Assembly (NCBI GenBank): GCA_027488815.1
Contig: JAIYAX010000012.1
Coordinates: 595,379-659,378, forward strand
From: Cytophagaceae bacterium
GTDB lineage: Bacteria > Bacteroidota > Bacteroidia > Cytophagales > JAIYAX01
Direction of reading: 5' to 3'
DNA: 64,000 nt
The stretch's first letter is position 1. The number at the start of each line of letters is the position of its first letter. The notes under the pieces were generated by a model. That model ran no database searches. It was given only the letters and a program-made list of their open reading frames with translations, and was not told the origin of the DNA. This document shows positions 18,254-29,600 of the stretch, in pieces. The translations under genes and the position numbers were made by a program.

Positions 18254-19311
18254 CGGTCAATATCATGAAGAAGTTGCATCAATTCATCCAACTCCTCTGT
18301 GGTATGCGCAGGAAAGTTGGCAATACGGAAAGTGTCTTCTGCCCATCGCCCGTACCCTTTTCCTAATAGATAACCGGCTTTCTCGGCTTGCTTTCGAGCC
18401 GAAGAAACCTTATCGGCCGATGATTTGATTGCAATCACGGTATCAGAGCGTACCTCTGCATTTTGAATCAAAGGTTTGTAAAGGCTGGAATTCTCAAGAA
18501 ATGAATAAAACGTTGCAGCCCTTTTTTTGATCAAATCACTGTTGTCTTGTTGTGTACCCATTTGGCTTGTGACTTTGCCTAAAAGAAATATATTCAAGAC
18601 GTTAGGCGTATAAGGGGTTTGGTTTTGAATGGAAAAATCAAGCATTGGACTCAAACTGTTGTATCTATCCCTCTCATTGATCTCACGAGCCCTTTCAATA
18701 GCTTTAGGTGACAGGATCATGATGCCCAAGCCAGATGGCATTCCAAAACACTTTTGCACAGAGGCCAGCCATACATCCGCATCCGCATAGGGCAGGTTGA
18801 TCCCTGCCATTGATGAGGTCGCATCAACGGCGATAAGCGTACCCGGGGACTGTTGACGCAGATAAGTAAAAATGGAAGGGGCTACCTGTGTACCGTTTGA
18901 TGTTTCATTTTGTGTGATACAAACCACCTCAGTCATGAGTGGTAGGAGCAATTCGTCCACAGGCAGAGGTTCTTGAAGCTTGAAGATATATTCCTCACTG
19001 CCCCGCTTGATTTTATGGGCAAATTGAAACCACTTTTCACCAAAGGAGCCATTGAAAATATGCATGGAAAGACCCTTAACCAGCGACTTGGAAACGATCT
19101 CCCAGCACTCTGTTGCTGACGAAGTAAAAACGATTTCATAGCCTTTAGGCAATTTCAAGTATGTGGATACATTTTTCTTGGTTTCGGCCATCATTTGCAT
19201 AAATGTATCCGAACGATGATTCACTGAAAGGAGCCCTGTGTCTACAGCTTCAGCCATAAACGATTTGATATGGCTGTTGAGTTTTGAAGGGCCTGGGTAG
19301 AAAGATATCAT
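18250..19311 (-). CDS. Class V aminotransferase (phosphoserine/alanine-glyoxylate aminotransferase-like)
   Basis: FYPGPSKL, VDATSSMAGI, ASVQKCFGMPSGLGI (PLP Lys). Confidence 0.88.
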   Translation of the reverse strand: MISFYPGPSKLNSHIKSFMAEAVDTGLLSVNHRSDTFMQMMAETKKNVSTYLKLPKGYEIVFTSSATECWEIVSKSLVKGLSMHIFNGSFGEKWFQFAHKIKRGSEEYIFKLQEPLPVDELLLPLMTEVVCITQNETSNGTQVAPSIFTYLRQQSPGTLIAVDATSSMAGINLPYADADVWLASVQKCFGMPSGLGIMILSPKAIERAREINERDRYNSLSPMLDFSIQNQTPYTPNVLNIFLLGKVTSQMGTQQDNSDLIKKRAATFYSFLENSSLYKPLIQNAEVRSDTVIAIKSSADKVSSARKQAEKAGYLLGKGYGRWAEDTFRIANFPAHTTEELDELMQLLHDIDR

Positions 19312-19318
19312 AGCTAGT

Positions 19319-19786
19319 TTAGTGTGTTGGTTTGAGGTGGTTTAAAAAGTGAACAGCAGCCAACTCATAACCTGCTGCGCCAAATCCCGAAATGATCCCT
19401 AGGGCATATGGACTTATAAAACTATGTTGTCTGAATATTTCCCGACCAAGAATATTGGAAAGATGTACTTCGATGACCGGAGTATCAACGGCAGAAACAG
19501 CATCACCCAGTGCGATGGAGGTATGGGTATATCCGCCAGCATTCAGTATGATTCCATCACATTGATTGTTAAGACGATGCAGCTCATTGATCAGCTCACC
19601 CTCTACATTGCTTTGATAAAATGACCAGTCGATATCTGGGAAACGATTCGTCAATTGCTCTTCAATCTGATGCAAAGAGGTGGCCCCATAAATCTCCTTT
19701 TGCCTGACACCGGTCAGGTTAAGGTTAGGTCCATTTAGAACTGCAATTTTCAATCTCGATTTATTTGCCTTACAAATTAATATCAT
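19319..19786 (-). CDS. aroQ: Type II 3-dehydroquinate dehydratase; start may be TTG at 19753
   Basis: KIAVLNGPNLNLTGVRQKEIYG, SNVEGELINELH, ILNAGGYTHTSIAL, EVHLSNILGRE. Confidence 0.94.
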   Translation of the reverse strand: MILICKANKSRLKIAVLNGPNLNLTGVRQKEIYGATSLHQIEEQLTNRFPDIDWSFYQSNVEGELINELHRLNNQCDGIILNAGGYTHTSIALGDAVSAVDTPVIEVHLSNILGREIFRQHSFISPYALGIISGFGAAGYELAAVHFLNHLKPTH

Positions 19787-19831
19787 TGCGCAAACATTAT
19801 ACTAGTCCTTAGAAAATTAGGTAGTTGGGGT

Positions 19832-20740
19832 ATGTCCTGGGAGAGTTACCAAAAGCAGTTCGATGCATACCTTAAGCTAGAGAGATCACTCTCGATGAAC
19901 AGCAGACTGGCCTACCTACAGGATGTTTCAAAACTGCAGTCATTTGCTGTAAATACCCTCCAAAAGCCTAGCCCATTACAAATAGATCGTGAAGATATCG
20001 GTGCTTTTTTAGGCCTTTTGTTTGAACTCGGGCTTTCTGAAGCAAGCCAATCCAGAATACTAAGTGGCCTCCGTTTGTTTTATAGTTGGATATGTCTTGA
20101 AGGGTATGCCCAGCAAAATCCGACCGAAGCTATTGAAGGCCCTAAGTTGAAGCGTAAAATGCCGGAAGTACTAAGCCTAGAAGAAATAGAAGCCATGCTT
20201 GGAACATTTGACTTGTCAAGCCCTGATGGCTATCGGAATCGGTGCATGTGCGAAATATTGTATAGCTCAGGTCTACGGGCTTCAGAGCTTACAAATTTGA
20301 AGAAATCCTCTTATTATAAAGACATTGGCTTTCTTAGAATAATTGGAAAAGGTAGTAAAGAACGTTTGGTGCCAATTGGAACGCAAGCCAGACATTATCT
20401 GGATATTTATTTAGGCGAGATATGGCCTTCACTCCAGAAGAATAAAGGATTTGAAGATCATTTATTTCTCAACAAAAGAGGAGCAGCCCTAAGCAGGGTC
20501 ATGCTGTTTATCATCATCAGAAGTGCTGCATCCCAAGCAGGAGTTAACAAAGTCATTAGTCCTCATACTTTTCGTCATAGTTTTGCAACACATTTGGTGG
20601 AGGGCGGGGCTGATTTGAGGGCTGTACAGGAAATGTTGGGGCATTCCTCTATTTTGACAACAGAAATCTATACCCACCTTTCAAAAGAGTACCTTAGTAG
20701 CGTCATTATGGAGTTTCACCCCAGAAGCAAAATTAAATAA
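19832..20740 (+). CDS. xerD: Tyrosine recombinase XerD-like
   Basis: YSSGLRASELTNL, GKGSKERLVPIG, SPHTFRHSFATHLVEGGADLRAVQEMLGHSSILTTEIYTHLS. Confidence 0.93.
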   Translation: MSWESYQKQFDAYLKLERSLSMNSRLAYLQDVSKLQSFAVNTLQKPSPLQIDREDIGAFLGLLFELGLSEASQSRILSGLRLFYSWICLEGYAQQNPTEAIEGPKLKRKMPEVLSLEEIEAMLGTFDLSSPDGYRNRCMCEILYSSGLRASELTNLKKSSYYKDIGFLRIIGKGSKERLVPIGTQARHYLDIYLGEIWPSLQKNKGFEDHLFLNKRGAALSRVMLFIIIRSAASQAGVNKVISPHTFRHSFATHLVEGGADLRAVQEMLGHSSILTTEIYTHLSKEYLSSVIMEFHPRSKIK

Positions 20741-20767
20741 TTGAAAGATTTAAACTTTTTGGCACGA

Positions 20768-20784
20768 TGATAGTAATACTATCA
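20768..20784. promoter_or_regulatory. Predicted TetR-family operator: TGATAGT-AAT-ACTATCA
   Basis: Perfect 7-bp arms with 3-nt spacer, 19 bp upstream of the TetR-family start at 20804. Confidence 0.6.
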
Positions 20785-20803
20785 AGACCTTAAACGATAG
20801 AAT

Positions 20804-21496
20804 TTGAGTCATCGCTTTGTCAAAGACCCATCTAGGTCCCAATTGGGATTGAAAATCGTCAACCATTCAGTGGATATGATGTTGATGATGGGATTGGAAC
20901 AGTTTACATTTAAAAAACTGGCAGTTGAGATTGACTCAGCAGAAGCGTCCATCTACCGCTATTTTGAAAACAAACATCAGTTACTTTTATACCTGGTGTC
21001 TGCTTATTGGGAAGGATTGCACCATGAGCTTGATGAAAAATTGAAATCTACAAAAGATCGTATGCAAGGGCTGGATTATGCACTGCAACTTATCTCAGGA
21101 GTATCAGGCAGGCCGGTGTTTATGGCCTCTTTGCACCCGGACAAGTTAAGGAGAATAGTGGTAGCAGAGTCATCCAAAGCTTATCATACTGTTCAGGTAG
21201 ACGAAAATAACCGGAAGGGTTTATTTCTGCCCTACAAGCGCTTTTGCTACGAATTGACAGAGTTGGTAAGGTCAGTCAATGCTGATTACAACTACCCAAG
21301 TGCCTTGGTAAGTACTTTAATTGAAACAGCATTAAATGAACGGTACTTTTCAGATCACTTACCATCACTTACAGAGCTTAAAAGCGGTTCAAATGTTGAC
21401 CAGGAGCTATATCTGTTCTTAAGGGATCTGTGTGCCCGAGTACTTCAAACCAAACTGGACAGTCGGAGGCACAGCAGCCAACAAATTTTACTATAG
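20804..21496 (+). CDS. TetR/AcrR family regulator (TTG start)
   Basis: N-terminal HTH pattern MGLEQFTFKKLAVEIDSAEASIYRYFENKHQLLLYLVSAYW. Confidence 0.85.
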   Translation: MSHRFVKDPSRSQLGLKIVNHSVDMMLMMGLEQFTFKKLAVEIDSAEASIYRYFENKHQLLLYLVSAYWEGLHHELDEKLKSTKDRMQGLDYALQLISGVSGRPVFMASLHPDKLRRIVVAESSKAYHTVQVDENNRKGLFLPYKRFCYELTELVRSVNADYNYPSALVSTLIETALNERYFSDHLPSLTELKSGSNVDQELYLFLRDLCARVLQTKLDSRRHSSQQILL

Positions 21497-21503
21497 GCCA
21501 TTA

Positions 21504-23729
21504 ATGAAAACGCAACAAATACCCAGAATTCATCAGCTTTTTCTTGAACAGTTGAAACTGGAGCATAATAAGAAAGAGATTTTAAATGAATTTAAAGAGT
21601 ATCATAATCCGGCTGAAGTAAGCATTTCAGAGTTTATTCAACTGCTCACAGAGACAGGGCAGTCCATAAGCCTGAACTATATTCTAAACAGGATACCCAA
21701 ATCTGATTTTGCCCGATTTTTAAATAAGGCAGAGTTTCCGTTCTTATTCTTTTTGAACAAAGGGGAAGAGCAGGTAACCATGTTTCATTACTTCAATGAA
21801 GCAAAAAAGGAAACAGGTGCATTTGAGTTAACTGATCTTGAAGATATCAAGGGTAAGTATTGGTCCAAAGATGATCTTCAGCTAAATGTTTCAAAGCTCT
21901 TTTCTCCTGAAAGCAATATTGGTCATGAAGAGGAACAGGTGTTGATTATAACCACCTATTTTGCTCAAACTACACTTGAGGAAGAATTCAAGTTAAGGCC
22001 ACACGTAGGAATCAAAGAGAAGATAACAGCATTAAGACGGCTTTTTGATATGCTGGCTCTGGAGCGGACGGAGATTGGACACCTTTATATATATGCCATC
22101 ATTACCGGGCTGATCAGTTTATCACTGCCTTTGGGTATTCAGTCAATCATGGGCTTTGTGACAAGTGGCCAGGTGACCACATCGGTTATCATCCTCATCA
22201 TTTTTATATTGATAGGTACTCTCATTGCAGGTGGGTTAAATGTGATCCAACTCAGCCTGGTGGAACAGATGCAGCGCCGCATTATGGCACGAACAGCTTT
22301 TACCTTTGCTTTTCGCATACCAAAGCTGGACCTTAAGTACCTAGATGGAAAGTACTACCCTCCGGAACTGATCAATCGATTTTTTGATGTCCCAACAGTA
22401 CAAAAAGGAATTGCCAAGTTATTGCTGGATTTTACGGCAGCCTTACTCCAAATTTTCTTTGGGCTTTTACTTCTGTCTTTTTACCATCCTTATTTCATCT
22501 TTCTCGGAGTAGTGCTCATTGCCATTTTGGTCTTGATCTTTGCTCTTACTGGGCCTCAAGGGCTTAAGAGTAGCCTTAGGGAGTCGGACTATAAATTCAA
22601 AATCGTTGCATGGTTTGAAGAGCTGGCCAGAAGCCTAAGCACATTCAAGGCTTCGGGGTATTCACGTTTAACAACAGACCGGACAGATGACTATTTGAGT
22701 GGGTATCTGTTTGCTAGAGAGCAGCATTTCAGGGTACTGATTACGCAGTATTTTTCTTTTGTCGCATTTAAAACCATCGTCACAGGAGGCTTACTTATTC
22801 TTGGAGCTGTTCTAGTGATCAATCAACAGATCAATATCGGGCAGTTTGTAGCCTCAGAAATCATTATCATCTTGATTATCTCCTCAGTTGAGAAAATCAT
22901 GGGCAATCTGGAAGTTGTTTATGATGTTCTTACAGGCATCACTAAAATAGCTAAGGTTACCGAACTACCCATTAAGATCGAAAAAGGGATCAATTTTAGT
23001 GATCGTTTTGAGCAAACAGGCATCAAAATAGAAGTCAAACAGTTGCAATTCAAACATTCAGGAAATCCTGATTTCGCACTTAAAGGCATCGATCTGAACA
23101 TTGAACATGGTGAAAGCCTGTGTATTACAGGAAATAACTCATCAGGCAAAAGCACACTTGCCAAGATCATTCTGGGTTATACCGACAATTTTGACGGAGT
23201 GATTTCATACGACTACATATCCCTAAGAGAGTACAACAAAAACGCACTTTTCAAGCGTACCGGTGACAACCTGATCAGGGAGAACATCTTTGAAGGATCT
23301 TTGCTGGAGAATATTACCATGGGTGACGAGTTTATCCCGGTTCAACAAGTCTTTGATGCTGTTTCTGCTGTTGGTCTGAAAGATTATATAGACCAATTGA
23401 AAGAAGGAATAAACACAAAAATCATTGGAGGAAGGCTTTGGCTAAGTGATACCATTTGCGATAAATTAATTCTAGCAAGAGCCATTGTTAAACAGCCTGA
23501 ACTACTTGTAATTGATGACAGTAAGCTCTCATTTAATATGAATGAACGCATTCATATCATCAGGAAACTTAGCGAGCAGAAGGACAAATGGACATTTATC
23601 TTGCTTTCAAAAGAGACAAGAGTAATAAATCTTTTTAACAGAGTGGTGTTACTAGACTCTGGTCAAATCAGCTACGATGGACATCCCAGGAACATGAATT
23701 TTCAGGACGAAGCCTTCAATCACTTTTAA
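21504..23729 (+). CDS. T1SS-like ABC transporter (membrane plus NBD) with degenerate ATPase motifs
   Basis: TM domain and Walker A GNNSSGKST; degenerate signature and Walker B; start at internal ATG 7 nt after the TetR stop. Confidence 0.82.
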   Translation: MKTQQIPRIHQLFLEQLKLEHNKKEILNEFKEYHNPAEVSISEFIQLLTETGQSISLNYILNRIPKSDFARFLNKAEFPFLFFLNKGEEQVTMFHYFNEAKKETGAFELTDLEDIKGKYWSKDDLQLNVSKLFSPESNIGHEEEQVLIITTYFAQTTLEEEFKLRPHVGIKEKITALRRLFDMLALERTEIGHLYIYAIITGLISLSLPLGIQSIMGFVTSGQVTTSVIILIIFILIGTLIAGGLNVIQLSLVEQMQRRIMARTAFTFAFRIPKLDLKYLDGKYYPPELINRFFDVPTVQKGIAKLLLDFTAALLQIFFGLLLLSFYHPYFIFLGVVLIAILVLIFALTGPQGLKSSLRESDYKFKIVAWFEELARSLSTFKASGYSRLTTDRTDDYLSGYLFAREQHFRVLITQYFSFVAFKTIVTGGLLILGAVLVINQQINIGQFVASEIIIILIISSVEKIMGNLEVVYDVLTGITKIAKVTELPIKIEKGINFSDRFEQTGIKIEVKQLQFKHSGNPDFALKGIDLNIEHGESLCITGNNSSGKSTLAKIILGYTDNFDGVISYDYISLREYNKNALFKRTGDNLIRENIFEGSLLENITMGDEFIPVQQVFDAVSAVGLKDYIDQLKEGINTKIIGGRLWLSDTICDKLILARAIVKQPELLVIDDSKLSFNMNERIHIIRKLSEQKDKWTFILLSKETRVINLFNRVVLLDSGQISYDGHPRNMNFQDEAFNHF

Positions 23730-23732
23730 GCT

Positions 23733-25118
23733 ATGGCAGATTACGAAAAGGAAGAGGAGTTAAAGGCGACTGATCGATATTATGCAACTAGTCTGGTCAA
23801 GACGGTAGGGCTTTACCGGCGAATGGCCTACACAATGGCAGTTGTTTTGGCGATTTTGTTGCTGACTACCTTTCTTCCGTGGACACAGAATATCCGATCA
23901 CGTGGCGTTGTTACCACATTTAGCCCACAGGATCGACCACAAACCATCAATGCTACCATACCCGGCAGGATTGAAAAATGGCATGTCATTGAAGGTCAAA
24001 AGGTAAAGAAGGGTGACACGATCGTGAGTCTCTCGGAAGTAAAAGACAAATTTTTTGACCCTCAGCTTTTACTCCGAATTCAAGAACAGATCAATGCAAA
24101 AAAAGGATCACTTGATGCGACCAATCAGAAAGCCAAAGCTCTTCAGGCCCAGATTAATGCGCTTTATGATGGTAGAGAGTTTAAAATCCGGCAGGCTAGA
24201 AACAAAGTGCTTCAGGCTCAGCTTAAAAACCAAAGTGACAGCATCGACTTTGTAACGGAGCAGGTCAATTACCAGATCGCAATTCGCCAATTTGATGCAC
24301 AAAAGAGATTATATGATCAGGGGCTGAAGTCGTTGACGGAGTTGGAAGACCGTAAGCAAAAACTACAACTTTCTCAAACCAAACTGGTGTCTGCTGAAAA
24401 CAAGTACCTTACGTCAGCAAATGAGTTGGTCAATGCCAGAATTGAGCTAAACTCCATCAATGCAGAATACCTCGATAAAATTTCAAAAGCTGAGTCCGAT
24501 TTGAATTCAGCCCTTGGCTATGTGTTTGAAACAGAAGGGGAAATCGCCAAAATGATTAATGAATATGCGAATCTGGAAATCAGAAGCTCATTCTACCAAA
24601 TACTTGCCCCTCAGGATGGATTTTTAGTAAAGGTGTTGAAAGCCGGGATCGGGGAGACGGTCAAAGAACAAGAGGCCATCGCCACGATTATTCCTTTAAA
24701 ACCTGAGTTAGCTATAGAATTGTATGTCAAGCCGATGGATGTTCCCCTTCTGGCAAAGGGCAGAAAAGTACGTTTGCAATTTGACGGATGGCCTGCTCTG
24801 GTCTTTTCAGGTTGGCCAAACGTGTCGTTCGGAACTTTTGGAGGGCTGGTCGCTGTGATTGACAACATCGATAGCCAGGGTAAGTACAGGATATTGGTAA
24901 AACCTGATCCGGATGATCCACATCCTTGGCCCGATTTAATCAGGGTCGGCTCTGGTGCGTTTGGCTGGGCTTTACTTCAGGATGTACCCATCTGGTATGA
25001 GCTATGGCGACAACTTAACGGCTTCCCAGCTGACTTTGTGAATGATCTGCCCTTGGATCATGACAATCCAAGCATGAAAAAAGAAAGCAAAGAAGAAACT
25101 GCACCAAAGGAAGAATGA
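23733..25118 (+). CDS. HlyD-family membrane fusion protein
   Basis: One TM, biotinyl-lipoyl-like IPGRIEKWHVIEGQKVKKGDTIVSLSE, long coiled coil. Confidence 0.88.
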   Translation: MADYEKEEELKATDRYYATSLVKTVGLYRRMAYTMAVVLAILLLTTFLPWTQNIRSRGVVTTFSPQDRPQTINATIPGRIEKWHVIEGQKVKKGDTIVSLSEVKDKFFDPQLLLRIQEQINAKKGSLDATNQKAKALQAQINALYDGREFKIRQARNKVLQAQLKNQSDSIDFVTEQVNYQIAIRQFDAQKRLYDQGLKSLTELEDRKQKLQLSQTKLVSAENKYLTSANELVNARIELNSINAEYLDKISKAESDLNSALGYVFETEGEIAKMINEYANLEIRSSFYQILAPQDGFLVKVLKAGIGETVKEQEAIATIIPLKPELAIELYVKPMDVPLLAKGRKVRLQFDGWPALVFSGWPNVSFGTFGGLVAVIDNIDSQGKYRILVKPDPDDPHPWPDLIRVGSGAFGWALLQDVPIWYELWRQLNGFPADFVNDLPLDHDNPSMKKESKEETAPKEE

Positions 25119-26530
25119 ACCGGAGCTTTTTATTCTTTTCTTTTTTCTTTATAGGGCTTACAATCAAAGCACAAGCTGTAGATACGCTATACCTTACTCA
25201 GAAAGAATTTCTTAAGGCCGTATACGATAATCATCCCTTAGCTTCTCAGGCCAGGCTGTTAAGCGACTTTGCTAAACAACAGCTTAGGTTCACTCGTGGT
25301 GGGCTGGATCCAAGCATTAAGGGCAACTATGAAGCAAAAAATTATAAAGACAGCAGGTACTATGAATACTTCGGCACTTCATTGGAGTTACCTTTTTGGT
25401 TGGGTGATTTAAAGGCGGGATTTGATCAAAACAGCGGTTCTCGCATAAGCAATGACCGGTTCACAGTGGATGGCGGGGTGTCTTATTTAGGGCTAAGCAT
25501 ACCTGTGCTACAGGGGCTTGTTATTGATGAACGTAGAAATGCCATCCTTCAAGCCAAAGCATTCCAGTCCATTGCCGAAGCAGAACGAATAAAACTAATC
25601 AATAAACTACTGCTCTCTGCAGCCAAAGATTATTGGGACTGGGCTTTTGCCTATGAGCGACTTAATCTGCTTTCAGAGGCGTATGGCCTTGCTTTTTTTA
25701 GATTCAGTGCCATCAGAGAAAGAGCGATTCAAGGTGATGCAGCCTATGTAGATACGCTTGAGGCCTATTTACAAGTGCAGAATTTTGATGTTCAGCTTCA
25801 GCAAGCCTCGGTTGACTTTAGTAACATGGGCTTGATGCTTTCCACCTATTTATGGGATAGCACTGGTGCTCCCGGGCAATTGCTCGATGGAGTATTACCT
25901 ACCTGGGATAATTCCGTAGCAGAACTGCCGGATACAGTTGATTTAAATGAGCTCATGCAATTTGCCAGCTTGAATCACCCTGAGTTGATTAAAATAGAAG
26001 GGAAACTTGAGCAATTACAGTTTGAACGAAAACTGGCCATTGAAAAGTTCAAGCCAAGACTAGACCTGAATTACAACTTACTTTTCGCAGGAAACAGCCT
26101 TCCCACCCAGAAGGAAGTAAGGGGATTTCAGTGGGATCGCAGCGCAAAATTTGGTTTGGATTATAAGATTCCAATCATCTTTAGAGCTGAAAGGGCTAAG
26201 TATCAATTGGCCAAAATTAAAATTCAGGAAACAGAGTTTGAGAGGTCACAAACCAATCGGCAAGTGCTTAACAATGTAGAGACGACCTTTAACGAACTTG
26301 TTAATTTATTCAGGATTAGTGCTATTCAAACTCAGATAGTCGCAAACAATCTGGCATTAAGAGAGGCCGAGCAACGTAGGTTTGACAACGGTGAGAGTTC
26401 TTTGTTCATTATTAATGTCAGAGACGTAACTTTAGTGAATAGCCGTATCAAGCTTTTCGAGCTCAGGGCGAAGTATGCCAAGAACCTCATTGCTCTTCAG
26501 TGGGCAGCAGGACGTGTACAATTAGATTAG
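25115..26530 (+). CDS. TolC-family outer membrane protein
   Basis: Signal peptide, TolC-like repeats, end of the TetR-ABC-HlyD operon. Confidence 0.85.
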   Translation: MNRSFLFFSFFFIGLTIKAQAVDTLYLTQKEFLKAVYDNHPLASQARLLSDFAKQQLRFTRGGLDPSIKGNYEAKNYKDSRYYEYFGTSLELPFWLGDLKAGFDQNSGSRISNDRFTVDGGVSYLGLSIPVLQGLVIDERRNAILQAKAFQSIAEAERIKLINKLLLSAAKDYWDWAFAYERLNLLSEAYGLAFFRFSAIRERAIQGDAAYVDTLEAYLQVQNFDVQLQQASVDFSNMGLMLSTYLWDSTGAPGQLLDGVLPTWDNSVAELPDTVDLNELMQFASLNHPELIKIEGKLEQLQFERKLAIEKFKPRLDLNYNLLFAGNSLPTQKEVRGFQWDRSAKFGLDYKIPIIFRAERAKYQLAKIKIQETEFERSQTNRQVLNNVETTFNELVNLFRISAIQTQIVANNLALREAEQRRFDNGESSLFIINVRDVTLVNSRIKLFELRAKYAKNLIALQWAAGRVQLD

Positions 26531-26633
26531 CTGAAGTAAGATATTTAAGATAATGTTACAGTTTATCTGCCTGTGACCTCACGGTTATGAAAACTTAATG
26601 CAAAGTATGAAATGAGGCAGATGTAATATTTGT

Positions 26634-26641
26634 TACTTTTG
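26634..26641 (+). promoter_or_regulatory. Bacteroidota -7 box TACTTTTG
   Basis: Exact TAnnTTTG match 47 bp upstream of the ATG at 26689. Confidence 0.45.
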
Positions 26642-26688
26642 TAACCACATAACCAATCATTCGTTAAAAGCAGGAGTATATCATAACC

Positions 26689-29600
26689 ATGAGGTTGAAA
26701 CCAACAACACTAACCACTGCGACTGTCTTTGTATTGCTATTTTCTTTGTTGCAGCCAGCTTATGCTCAACGTTTTTGGGTAGGGGGGTCTGGCAATTGGA
26801 GTGACACTACGAGATGGGCAACCAGTAGCGGTGGGGCTGGTGGTGCATCAGTACCGACAGAATCAGACAATGTGTTCTTTGATGCAAATTCAAACGGTGT
26901 CGGTACTGCGGCCTTTACTGTCACTTTGGATGTCCCTTCAGTAGTCAATCAACTGAATTTTACTGGCACTGATGGGATTGCCACTTTTGCCGGAGTAAAT
27001 TCATTAACGGTTCATAGCACAGTTACTACTGTTGCCAATTGGAACCCCACGTTTACAGGAGTTTTTGTTTTAGCAGGTAATCTGCCATTTACCACTAGCA
27101 ATATCAACTTTACAGGCCAAAACTTTGCCGGAGGAATCAGAGTTAGTGCCAATGTTGATGGGGCAGGATGGCAATGCATTTCTGGAACTTTAAGTACTGT
27201 AGGAGCAATCCAGTTGGTTCGAGGCATCTTGAATTTGAATAATAGACCTGTAACGGCACAGTCGATTTCCGCCAATGACCCTGGCAATTTCGATCGCTCA
27301 TTACTAATGGGTGCCAGCTTAGTTACTTTGAACGGTAGCGGTAACATCATTGATTTTACCGACAACTTAGGCGCATTTACGTTCGACCCGGGTACCGCTA
27401 CGGTTAACATGGCCACAACAGGTGGTATTACTGTCATCTGTGGCAACAGCAGCAAAACCATGCCCATTCTGAATGCCACTTCACCGGGAAGTTCAATGGT
27501 TATTCAACCGACAAATACAATTGGAAATACAACTACTTTCAGAGCAATTTCTTCAGTAAAAACAACACTCAACTTTACAGGAGGCGGAAATTCGCTGTTT
27601 TCAAGCACCATTACTGTACCTAATTCATCATCAGCTTCATTTGGAGGACGGAACTTGCAGTTTGATGCCAGTCTTTTAGTTACAACGGGTTCAGTTTTCT
27701 CTTTCACAAATGTTGGTACGACAATATTCAATGCAAGTTTAACAACCAATGCCACCTCCAGCCTCACCTTTACAAACAGCATGACGACGGGCACTTTTAA
27801 TGGCCCGATTACGTTTGGTGGGACCACCGTCGCTTTTAACAATTCAGGTTCCAATACATTTGCAAACACCGCACCCATCACTCAGAATGTCGGTACTGTC
27901 TCGTTTTCAAACAATGGAAACAATTACAACGGGAACATCACACTTGGCCAAAATGTAATCTGGAGATTTTCCAATGTCGGTGTGTCAAATATCGCCGCTA
28001 CAAGTGAACTCAGATCAATTGCTCTGTGTGGGACAGTGGGTACTTACCCAACAGTAAATGCAGTGACTGGCACTGCATTTATAAATATTGCCACCCCCAG
28101 AACCTGGTACAACCTTAGAATAGGTAGTTTGAATGTGACCGGCTCATTGATCGCAAGTTTTGGTAGTGTAAATCTGGGAGGCAACACCAATGTCACCTTC
28201 GGTACAGCATCTGATACCAGGGTAGTTTATTGGGTGGGGGGGAGCGGCAACTGGAATGATCAGAACCGCTGGTCTACTTTTTCAGGTGGTCCCGGAGGAG
28301 AGTGCGTTCCGGGTACTGTGGATAGCGTGGTTTTTGATGCGAATAGTTTTAGTTCGGCCGGGACGGTGAATTTGAATGCGACGGCAACTATTAGGGATAT
28401 CAACGCAGGTGCAATAACTCAAAATGTTAATATATCGGGTGCTTCACTTATGAATATCAACAGGAGTGCAATTTTTTCTGGTTTATTATCTGTGAATATC
28501 CCTTCACTAAATTTTGTTTCTGTTGCATCAGGAGTATTTAATCCAAATCTGTCAACTATTAATTCACCAACTGTAATTAATAAAACAACTGGATCTTTAA
28601 TATTGGGCTCTACACTAAATGTGACCAACTCATTCACAATAACATCTGGTTCATTTAATTCCAGTTCAAATATACTTAACGTTCAAACCTTGAGGGCCGA
28701 CGCACCTGGAGGGTCAGTTGTAGATTTCCAAAATTCAACAATAAATGTTTCAGGTGGAGTTTCTGGATTTGATTTGTCATTTGCAACAACAAATCTGACG
28801 GCAGGCTTGTTATTAAATGGGTCAAATATTGTGATCCTCGGCGTTGTTGAAACTGATTTTCGAAACGGAAACAAAACCCTTTTCGATGTCACAATTACCT
28901 CTGTTGGAAATATGTCGATAACAGCAGATAATTCTCCAACAATTTATACTTACAATAACATCGTTATTCAATCAGATGGGTTTTTTTCGGATTTATCTAC
29001 TTCAAGAAAAATCATCAACAATGTTACAACAGGTCTTAACTCAAATTTTACTTTGTTTGGAACAAATAATTTAATAAATGGGACCGTTTCTATTGGCTCA
29101 ATTACAAATGCACTTCGGAATGTTGCTTTCAATAACTCAAATACTTTTAATGGATCTGTAACTGTTGCTGGTCCAAGTAATGCTTCTGACCGGGTGCAGT
29201 TTTTTAACTCCCGCTTCAATTCCACAGTCACCCTTAATTCTAATGGTGGGCGTGCACAGTTTAGAAACAACTGCTATTTTGTAGGGGCTGTTGATATTCA
29301 AAATGACCTTACCGCCAGTGATCCGGCGGCTATTTTCTTTGGAACAGATACCTTTGAAACTAATTTTAATCTTGGCAACGGCTCTATTGCCCGATTTACT
29401 AATTTAAACACAGTTGGAACTAGCACTGTATTTCTGGGTCCGGTTACAGTTGGGAATGACATTGCAGTTGGAAATTGTGACTCTCAGAGAGACATTGAAT
29501 TCTATAGCCCGGTAACAGTTGGAAACAACACAACCTTCCAGTTTTGCAATTCTGCCGGCAGATCTACTTTTTTCTCAAACCTTACCATAGGCACTAATTC

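Noticed and set aside
19832-20740. Tyrosine recombinase as sign of an integrated mobile element
   Set aside because: Matches housekeeping XerD and flanks aroQ; no att-like repeats, tRNA target or cargo seen.
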